A DNA stretch of 64,000 nucleotides from Symbiodinium natans (Eukaryota > Sar > Dinophyceae > Suessiales > Symbiodiniaceae), in NCBI GenBank assembly GCA_905221605.1, contig CAJNDS010000220.1, positions 78,501 to 142,500 of the forward strand, written 5' to 3'. Positions 1 to 9,900 of the stretch are shown one piece after another. Under the pieces are notes generated by a model. That model had not been told where the DNA came from, did not search any database, and worked only from the letters and a program-made list of their open reading frames with translations. Position numbers and translations under genes: made by a program. Within the stretch, counting starts at the first letter, position 1, and each line of letters begins with the position of its first letter.

Positions 1-53
1 GCAACCTATAAACCCGTTTTAATCCACGGGGATATCAATGTGGCTGGATGCAG

Positions 54-102
54 GTCGGCGATATCACCCTGGACGATTACGACCCGCGCTCGCACTTTGG
101 AG
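54..102 (+). CDS. candidate small exon, unassigned
   Basis: An open 49-bp segment lies between TGCAG (acceptor) and a GA donor and reads VGDITLDDYDPRSHFG. It resembles the style of the downstream exons but matches nothing I can name. It could be an upstream exon of the ABCG-like gene. The stretch from 103 to 938 shows no other convincing exon, only degenerate CCCTAAA-like sequence at 720-790. Confidence 0.25.
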
Positions 103-938
103 GAATGACGCAGGCGCGCACATGTGCCGGACTACTTTGTGTTGTGCTTGCAACTGTACTTTTGGCTGTGAGAGAGCCTTCTGGCGCGTGTTGCGACCGA
201 TGGCATCTATCTGATTGTGGAGCATCCGGCTTGAGCTGCAGGTGGCTATCGGAGGCATGTTTGGTGCTGCTCAGCCGCTCCTTGGCTGCTGCACGGGAAC
301 AAGCCTGAAAGGTCTCTTGCGCGATGGGCGATCAGAGTTTAGAATCAGGTCCTTTCAGTGGCACACTACAATTCCTTAAGCCCCCCCGCATCTACCCCCT
401 CCATTCAAGAAGGGGAGTTTGCCATGCGCCGGTCGTGAGGAGAATCGAGGTGGGTTCAGTGTTTGAAGGGTCAATGTACCCAACTTGGACCGTAGTCCAA
501 AGCCTTACAAACTCAAAGATCTCAAAGTCTCCAAGCGGCAGTTCCTGAGGTTTTTGGTTCTTGTTAAGATGCGCTCACGTAGAGCTGAAGGGTGTAGAGC
601 TTCTTCGAGTTCCGGAGTTGTTGGCTCCAACAGTCCAAAACCTTGCGCCGGTGTTGCCCCAAAAAGCCATGAAACCCAAAGCTCCAAAAGTCCTGAACCT
701 TGATCCCCCCCCAATCCCGAAAACCCTGAAACCCTGAAACCCTGAAACCCTAAACCCTGAACCCTAAACCCTAAACCCTGAAACCCTACAGCCCTAAGCC
801 GCTGGGCCCCCCCCCAAGCCCTCAGACGTTCAAGCCCGAAAGCCCCCAAACCTAAGAACCTGCGACCCGAAAACCATCTGAAACCCTTAAAGCCCGCGAA
901 CTCTGTCATTTCTTAAACGCGGCCCCAAGCGCCCCCAG

Positions 939-979
939 GCTACTCCTGAGATTTCCACTGGACCGTGGGATCTTCCTGC
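939..979 (+). CDS. ABCG-like exon (RFPLDRGIFLRE region)
   Basis: Follows CCCCCAG and ends at a GC donor (GCAGCG, 980). The split Arg codon completes in frame with the exon at 1472, giving FLREYATQTYGSAAYFL, as expected before the second half of the ABCG membrane domain. Confidence 0.6.
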
Positions 980-3900
980 GCAGCGTGGCGGCAAGACGCA
1001 GGGAGGAGGGGCGGCGGGATTCCTGGGCTGAAGGGTTCACCCCTCAGGGTTTGGGGTTTCCGAAAATAGGGGTACCTTATGTCGGGTCATTATTATAAGG
1101 GAATCATCTTTTTTGGGGGGCTACAGTAGTCCCTTGTTTTCGTAAACTCCCCTTTGAGGGGTTGAGGCGCTTGCAGAGGGCCTTAGGGTTTGAGGTGGGC
1201 TCACAGGTGCAGGACTCAAGGTTTAAGGGATTGAGGGCTTATGTGGGTGGTTGTCAAAATTATGATGCCATTTGGGGTGGCGGGCACCTTCAGGTGTCAG
1301 GAGGAAGGACCCGTAATTATTAACCCTAAGCCCTAGACCCTAGACCCTAGACCCTAGACCCTAAACCCTAAACCCTAAACCCCAAACCCCAAACCCCAAA
1401 CCCGAGACCCTAAACCCTAAACCTTAAACCCTAAACCCTAAACCCGAAGCGCCGGGACTTGCTGCTTTCAGGTGAGTACGCGACGCAGACCTACGGCTCC
1501 GCTGCGTACTTCCTTTCGAGACTTGGGGCTGTTTGAGGTGATAGGCTCGGAGACTCCCCATTAAGATCTGGGGCTCTTCAAGTGATGGGTTAGATTCGGT
1601 TAGATGATTCTCCAAAAAAGGAGGGGTGAAGGGGTGGGGGCCAGAGTAGGGCTTGGTGTCTATCTGTGATAACGGACCTCAATGTAGAGCGGCTTTGGAA
1701 CGCATGGAATTGGCTTGCAAGCCCTGCATGAAACCCGATGCCTTAAACGAGACAAATCTTTAACAGCTTAAGCCTAAGCCCTAAGCCCTAAGCCCTAAGC
1801 CCGAAGCCCGAAGCCCGAAGCCCTAAGCCCTAAGCCCTTAGCCCTAAACCCTAAACCCTCAACCCTATGACATCTTCGGCAAGAACCGAATTAGGAAGAC
1901 GATGGTCGAGCTTCCGCAGTCCTTCCTGAACGCGGCGGCTGGGCTTTGATGAAGCATCCCACACCGAAGTCCTAAACAAAGCCCCATTGTAGCTAGGGGG
2001 TTTAGGGTTTAGGGTTTAGTTAGGGTTTAGGGTTTAGGGTTTAGGGTAGGCCGTTTGGATATTCTATAGTTTCCCCTATTGGATGCAAGAGGATCAGGTT
2101 CAGGAATATTTTCAGAGGGTGTTCAGGGCCATCCTAGGTAGCGTGGACCTACATCTGACCGAGCAAAGACGCTTGCACTGACGTTTACAGGTCCTGAGCA
2201 AGACTTTCTTTGGCAGGTCCAGAACATGTTTCACAGTACTCCAAAAGCACAAGCGCGAAAGGACACTAAACCCTAAACCCTAAACCCTATACCCTAGACC
2301 CTAAACCCTAAACCCTAAACCCCAAAACCTAAACCCTAAACCTTAAACCCTAAACCCTAAACCCTAAACCCTAGTTCCAGAGGTCAACCAATTTGCAAGA
2401 CCTGCTTGAAGGTTAATGGGTAGCTATGAGTAGGGTTAAAAGTACCCTATATAAGGTTAGAGCCAAGTAGAACGGTAGTAACCCCATTTACAACTACCCA
2501 TGAACTCCAAGTACCGCAGACGCGGCGTCTCCTCTCGAGAAGAAACCCTTGCCTTGTGTTGGTCGATGTGTGAAACATGCACGCCTAAACCCCGAACCCT
2601 AAACTGTACTAGGACCCAGAGGGAGGCCCTGATTCACTTTCTTAGGGTTTCGCTTCCTGTATACAAGCCCCTTTAAGCCTCCTAGGCTGCGCTTCGGTCC
2701 AGAGTAGGTACAGAAGGGGTATAGTAAAGGGTCTTCTTTGAGGTGCCCATACCCAGGGACCATGACACTGCCCTAAGATAACCCCATCCCCATAAACCCC
2801 TATAAATCCCTATAAAACCCCTATAGACCCCCTCCAAACAACCCCTCTAACCTCTTATGTCGAGAGTATGGGTTTAGGGTTTAGGGTTTAGGGTTTAGGG
2901 TTTAGGGTTTAGGGTTTAGGGTTTAGGGTTTAGGGTTTAGGGGACAAGGGAGGCTCCCTGAGCCGCCCCAGCGTGAGGTGATCACCTGGACGGCCGCCTA
3001 CTTCATCATGGGCCTGCGAGGATGTCCAGGGCCCTCCACGATCCCCTTGGGGGGTGAAGGGTTTAGGGTTTGGGGTTTAGGGTTTAGGGTTTAGGGGAGG
3101 GGTTAAGGGATGTTTAGGATTCAGGGCTTCGGGTTGAGGAAGGGTTGGGGGCGGTGATGGTACACTCCCAAAAAATCTTCGCGCATCCTAAAACAAGCCT
3201 ACTTGTTGAAAGGTCGCTCAAACCGAGGCCACTCACAGCTTTTTTAGCAGCTGCCTTTTGAGTGCCAAGCTTTCGTCCCCATTGGGGACTCGTCAGGGCT
3301 TGGACAGCTGAAAATGCTGTATAACGACATGTGCATACACCCCTCAACTCAATGAACAGGATGCATGCACTTCGGATGAAGCTGACAGGTAAAAAATTTT
3401 TCAATCCCACCCTCAACCACGCCTACGACTGAAAAATTTCCAAGTTTCCTGGTATCTGCGCCGAAAGAGATTCCGGCTAACAGTCCAACAAGTGCCAACC
3501 TGTACATCTGGAAGTCCGCGCTTTAGTAACGCAGAATGTTTGCGAAGCTTGCTTGAAATCCAAGCAGGTGACACATCTTTGTTGTAAGGAATTTTCAAGT
3601 GTACCTTCCTCACACTAGGGGCATGCTTCTTCGGACATCGCTGGTACTTGGCAATGATGACATCAAAGCGTTTCAGATCGAAACCTCTGTCTTTCAAACG
3701 GCGTTTGAAAAGCTTCAAGCTGGCCAAAGCATCTGCACAGAGACGATTTCGCTTCTGACATCTCAATGCCCCTCCAATCTGCAAGCTCTTGAGAGCGCTT
3801 GCGGGATGATTGCTGTGAGCAGGCACATAAAGATAAAGGTTCTGTGGCTTGTGAAAAAGACTCCAGTGGATCCTTCTGTTCGGCAAAATGGTAAGGGCAA

Positions 3901-6900
3901 CATCCAGGAAATGAACATCACCGTGGGCAGATAAGTCAAACCTCAAAGACTCATGCCAAGAGTTCGCCAGTGAAGTCAACAAGCTTACATCTCCAGACCA
4001 AAGCAGTAACAAATCGTCAATGAAACGCCTGATCAGTTGCAACTGCTCTCCACCTTGCTGCAGCAAGAAATTGTCAAAGTGCCAGAGGTAGATGTTCGCA
4101 AGAATGCTCGCAACCGATAAACCCGTGGGTATCCCATCACGCGATTGGTACCAGCAGCCATCAAAAGAGACAACACAAGCTTCGAGCACGAGCTCAAGAG
4201 CCCGAATGATGAACTCACAGAGGCTCTGATTCGACATCCTCTGCCTCACGAATGGAGCAACCAAAGACATCATGTGGCGGCGGCATACCGACGGATAAAG
4301 GTTTACCACGTCAAGCGTAACCAGGCACATAGTCGGAAGACAAGTGACATGATCAAGCTGCTGCAAAAGTTGGTCTGTTGATACAATCACTGAACTCAAA
4401 CTGGACACAAGCGGGCCCAGCTTCTCAACCAGAAAAACTGAAAAAGGTTGGAACCAACAGTGACGAAGGTTGCAAATAGGCCTTGAACCAGTCGGGCACT
4501 TGTGCACCTTGACTAGTATGCGAAACGTACCGGCAGCTGTTTGACCAAAACTGCTGAGAAAGAAAAGAATCTCAGCTCTCGAAAGCAGCCCTGAGGCAGC
4601 AAAATGATGTAGCATGGCGTCGGCAAATTGCTTGAGTTCTGCCATTTGACGACGTGCAACTGCCGGCGTGACCTGTGTATAACCCTGGGCAAGCTGCAAG
4701 TGGACTTGCTCAACAACCCAGGATCTCAAAACCAAGGCATCTCCAAGACCTTTGTCACAGTCAACAATACAAACGAATTCTGCGTGACTTCGCAGCCAAC
4801 TCTGTGCTTTCCGATCCAACCAAGACTGATTTGACTTGAAAGGCTTGGGCTCAAACTCAGCCAGTTCCCGCAAGGCCAGTCTGACATAGGCGTCGATATG
4901 AGGATCACTTGGCGGTTGCCATGCACTTCTCAAACGACACTTGGACATTACAGCTGCATCAGGGTGAGCTGCAAAATGCTTCCGCAAAAGCAGCTGCCTC
5001 CGCAACTGACCCAAACCATCAATGACTCTTGGCACGGAAGTTGGCTTGCTAGTGGGAATGAACTTGCCACCTTTGGCAACATGCAAAAGAACGTATTTGG
5101 GAACGGTAATCACATCAGCAGGGACCAGGTTGTGAACTCCTTTGTAGACTTGCCTGTGCAGCAAAGCATAAAATCCTGTGCGCAAAGACTGGGCGACACA
5201 GAACCTGTAGAAGTCAATGCTGCATCTGTCTTCGTCAAGCCAAAAGGATCGGCCCCTGCGTCGATGGACTATTTTCCCTTTGATTTGCCTTTGGACTTGC
5301 CTTTGGACTTGCCTTTGCCAAAGCTTGCTCCTTTGCCCTTGCCTTTGCCTTTCCCTTTACCATTGTCCGACTTCTCCTTCTCAAACCTCACGCGTTTGCT
5401 CGAAGTGCTCCTGTGGCTACTTGGCGATCTTGGAGTCCGAGAAGGGGAACGGCTGTTCTTTAGGATCGACCTTGGTGTACTTGGCGTCGGGGATGGCGAA
5501 CGCGGCTTTCTTCCTCGCCCTTTTGGCGTAGCTTCATGTTTTCTGAAGGCTGCTTGGGAAGAGCTGGCGGATGAAGAAGGGACAATCTTTAGCTTGTGTT
5601 TCTGGCAAAGCTCGGCGTTGTCCTTGACAAGAAATGCTAACGCGCTGTCATCCTTGATCTTTGTAGGCCTCTTATGCTTTGCGTCCAGCTGCTTGAGCTC
5701 AAACAGAGCTGGAGACAAAACATCCTTCACGTCCATTTCTTCCCATTTGCTTCTGGCTTCCAATAAGGCTTGCTCACGCTTTTGTTGCAGCTCTCTATCC
5801 TTGACCATTCGAGACTGAACTTTCGGCCTTTCTGCTCGCAGCAAGCTTTCTACGTACTGCTCTGCGCGAAGCTTTAACGCACCACAAATGTCTGCATCTG
5901 CAAAGCTGTGCTGAGCGAACCATGCATCCAACTTGTCAAGAAGTGACTGCTTCAGAGCGGTGCATTCAATCAGGCCATCATAGAGATTGACGCACTTCTC
6001 CTGATGCTGCACAATAAACTCGAAACATTCTTTGGCATGTCGTTCGCGCATTGCAGCCCAAGCATCAACCACAGAAAAGGGTGCGTCACTCATGTCATCA
6101 CCTGCTGTCGGCATGGCTTGGGCAAGGTAGATTTTCGTGAACTGCCATCGGAACTCTGCTTCAGCTTTGAAGTGCGAGTGGAGTTGGCCCTCTTCAACAA
6201 GCTTTTTGTACTTCTCAAGCAATTTGGTTTGCGTCTCCCAAGCGCTGAGAAGCTGCCTCACTTCCTTTGTGAAATCATCGAAGATCTTGCGTAAGGCAGG
6301 ATCCACTCCATCCAGCAAGTCTTGAGGTTGCTGGAACAACTTAGACTTCAAAGCCTCACTGGCAGCCACCTTGTCTTCACGCGACTGCGAAGTCTGCACT
6401 TGCGCTTGCAACTCCTTCAATTGGCTCATGAGCAACTGGTTTTGCTGCAACAAGAGCAATTCAACACCGCTAAGTTCACTAGTCGGACTTGGTTGTCGTA
6501 ACCTTCCGGCTGCTGTGAAGCCAGGCAAACGCGGAGCTGGAGTTCTGGGCGAACCCCGATCTTGGTGAGTGAAGGCTGGATTCCCCATGCTCATAGGCAT
6601 GCCACCTACAGGTGCACCCATAGCACCTGCAGGCGCTGACCCATCTGCAGAAGGAACCTCCATGGCGAACGCCTAAAGTCTGCAAAGCACTACTTGTTGA
6701 AAGGTCGCTCAAACCGAGGCCACTCACAGCTTTTTTAGCAGCTGCCTTTTGAGTGCCAAGCTTTCGTCCCCATTGGGGACTCGTCAGGGCTTGGACAGCT
6801 GAAAATGCTGTATAACGACATGTGCATACACCCCTCAACTCAATGAACAGGATGCATGCACTTCGGATGAAGCTGACAGGTAAAAAATTTTTTACCTGTC

Positions 6901-9900
6901 AGCGAAATCGAAAGTTCAGCCTTTTTTGCCGTGGGTTGGGGCATCTTGAGGGGCCGCTTTAGACTTCGGAAGTGTGGGGCTTGCGCGGCCTTGCCGGAAG
7001 GCCCCCCAAAAGGGCCGGAACTCGACTCATAGCCTCGGGCGTTCAGCCCCTAAACCCTAAACCCTAAACCCTAAACCCTAAACCCTAAACCCTAAACCCT
7101 AAACACTAAGCCCTAAACCCTAAACCCTAAACCCTAAGCCCTAAGCCCTAAACCCTAAACCCTAAACCCTAAACCCTAAACCCTAAACAGGACAGTTCAT
7201 GGTTTATGTTCTCGTCTTCTGGGTCACTGGCGTGGCCGCGGCATCCACAGCTGTTCTGGTTGGATGCCTGGCCGCCAACCCCGAGGCCGTGAGTGGAAAA
7301 CGTCGATAGCCGTGGTGGCCTGCATAGGCCGATTATAAACCCTAAACATCCCTAAACCCTAAACCCTAAACTCTAAACCCTAAACCCTAAACCCTAAACC
7401 CTAAACCCTAAACCCTAAACCCTAAACCCTAAACACTTAGTTGTAGAGTAGGCAACCTTTAACCTTTTTGGGGTAATGGAATCCCCTTATCATCCCAGAG
7501 GTTAACCTTTAGTTCTCCTAGGTACTGGACAACTAGGTAAACAACCCTAAACATCCCCGAACCCCTAAACCCTAAACCCTAAACCCTAAACCCTAAACCC
7601 TAAACCCTAAACCCTAAACCCTAAACCCTAAACCCTAAACCCTAAACCCTAAACCCCAAACCCCAACAACGTCCCTGCGGCCTTGGGCTGTGGAGGTGGC
7701 GCAGCAGGCTGCGCCCGCGGTCTTCGTGCCGCAACTGCTCTTCGCCGGCTTCTTCATCACCACGGACTCCTTGCCTTCTTCGGCTTTGGGATTAGGGTGG
7801 TTTAGGGTTTAGGGTTTAGGGTTTAGGGTTTAGGGTTTAGGGTTTAGGGTTTAGCTTTTTTGGGATGTTCAACGTTATACTAAGAGTCCTTAGCACCGGT
7901 GACGATGGTCTGCACATGGCCGCAGCCTGCTTGGGGTTGGGTGTAGCCTGAGGTGTTTGCTGAATAGGATCATGGTACACCCTATTATAATCCCCAGGAA
8001 CATCCCAAGATCCTTCCCCAGGAACATCCCAAGATCCGATTGGGGGCGCAATAAGGGTTCGATTTCGCACAGTAGACACTCAGACACTCAGACACTCAGA
8101 CGCTCAGACACTCAGACACTCAGACACTCAGACACTCAGACACTCAGACACTCGGACGCTCAGACACTCAGACATTCGGACCCTCGGACGTGAGTTGGTC
8201 TTGAAGAGTTTGACTGTCTGAGTGTCTGACTGTGTGCCTTCTTGGTCCGCTGTTTCAGACATTCAGACGCGAGCTGGTCTTATTCGGACCCTCGGACGTG
8301 AGTTGGTCTTGAAGAGTTTGACTGTCTGAGTGTCTGATTGTCTGCCTTCTTGGTCCGCTAATTCAGACATTCAGACGCGAGCTGGTCTTGAAGATTCTGA
8401 CAGGGGTCGTTTCCGTGCAGCAGACACTCAGACACTCAGACACTTAGACATTCGGAACCTCGGACGTGAGACAGTGAGAGACATAGGACCTGCAGACGTT
8501 CAGCCAGTCAGACACTCAGACACTTTAGGCTACGCAGACACTCAAACACATAATCCAAAAAGCTTATAACTACCCAACTTCAGCGGAAATTCACTTTTCT
8601 ACGGTACTTGAGTTACTTGGGTACGAGACCCATGAGCACCCAAGTCTCCTCCAAAAGAACATGGCTGACTCTCTGACTGTCTGACTGTCTGACTGTCTGA
8701 CTGTCTGACCGTCTGACCGTCTGACTGTCTGACCGTCTGACTGTCTGACTGTCTGACTGTCTGACTGTCTGACCGTCTGACCGTCTGACTGTCTGACCGT
8801 CTGACTGTCTGACTGTCTGACTGTCTGACTGTCTGACCGTCTGACCGTCTGACTGTCTGACCGTCTGACTGTCTGACTGTCTGACTGTCTGACTGTCTGA
8901 CCGTCTGACCGTCTGACTGTCTGACCGTCTGACTGTCTGACTGTCTGACTGTCTGACTGTCTGACTGTCTGACTGTCTGACTGTCTGACTGTCTGACAGT
9001 CTGACAGTCTGCTTTTCAGTTTGCTCCCCATTTGCACGCTCTGTCCAAGATCCTTTTTTTGCTGCTTTGTCTTGTGAGGTTTCGGGAGGGAGCGCTCATT
9101 GCCTTAGTGGCCTTGGCGTTTTGGGTGCCTTTTGGGCGCACCTTGTTGTGAAGCAAGGGTATAGTCGAGCTGGACCGTCGGCCCGGCCGTTAGCCTTAGG
9201 GTTTAGGGTTTAGGGTTAGGGTTTAGGGTTTAGGGTTTAGGGTTTAGGGTTTAGGGTTTAGGGTTTAGGGTTTAGGGTTTAGGGTTTAGGGTTTGACGCT
9301 GTCATGAAGCCAGGAGCAGATTCCCAGCTGGCTGAGATGGGCGTCGTATCTCTGTGCCCTCAAGTACGGCATGAACTTGAGCCTCGGCACGTGGAGGTGC
9401 CCAAGAGGTAAGCCGAGCAGGGTTTAGGGTCTAGGGTTTAGGGTTTAGGGTTTAGGGTTTAGGGTTTAGGGTTTAGGGTTTAGGGTTTAGGGTTTGGGGT
9501 TTAGGGTTTAGGGTTTGGGGTGTAGGGTTTAGGGTTTAGGGTTTAGGGTTTAGGCCGGGAAGTCTTGGGCTTTTGGGAGGCTTCTGTTGACTTCATGAGC
9601 TCCGGCTCGCCGGGGGCATCACCCTGAACCCTATGAGGGTTTTCTTGGGGTCCTTACTCTAAGGGAATCCCCTATTTGGGGCCCATACTCGGGGTCCCTT
9701 ATTTCGTCAACCCCCATATGAGTTCTAAGCCGGTTCGATGTGGGGTTCCGCCGAGGAACATCCTGAACGAGTTCGGCCGCGGCCTTGGAAAACCACAACT
9801 CACCATATGGTGTGTTCTCTCAATTAGAGGGGCCGCCTGATAGTTTGGATCTGAAAACGGACTGTAATCTGGAGAACTCACAAGATGAATTCGTTTGAGC

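Larger units (their letters stand above)
3199..6892 (-). mobile_element. Penelope-like retroelement, endonuclease-less, with hammerhead-bearing direct repeats
   Basis: A complete-looking element on the minus strand, lying antisense in a GA-AG intron of the ABCG-like gene. Order in element sense: 203-bp direct repeat (6892-6690), ORF1 (6663-5269), reverse transcriptase ORF (about 5271-3413), identical 203-bp repeat (3401-3199). Direct repeats of this type (pseudo-LTRs) and hammerhead ribozymes inside them are established features of Penelope-like elements. RT motifs fit that class, and no GIY-YIG endonuclease is present after the RT. By eye the two repeats show no difference, which suggests a recent insertion. 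At the 5' end the repeat runs into an inverted copy of itself (6872-6903). No clear target duplication was found. Confidence 0.85.

Noticed and set aside
1-938. ATP-binding cassette of the ABCG-like gene
   Set aside because: No Walker A, signature or Walker B motif could be found in any frame of this stretch; the domain is presumed upstream of the window.
3114-3416. Open frame through the downstream direct repeat (and its twin at 6479-6838)
   Set aside because: Both are translations of the non-coding 203-bp repeat that folds as a ribozyme; conserved only because the repeats are identical.
4898-5818. 306-codon open frame on the plus strand
   Set aside because: Antisense shadow of ORF1 and the RT of the retroelement. 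The Leu/Pro repeats are the complement of the GK repeats.
8070-9010. CRISPR array
   Set aside because: Direct repeats are contiguous octamers without spacers, and the DNA is eukaryotic.
8591-9037. 148-codon open frame reading (QTVRQSDS)n on the minus strand
   Set aside because: It is a translation of the 8-bp satellite, whose period of 24 bases keeps any stop-free frame open. No gene signal.
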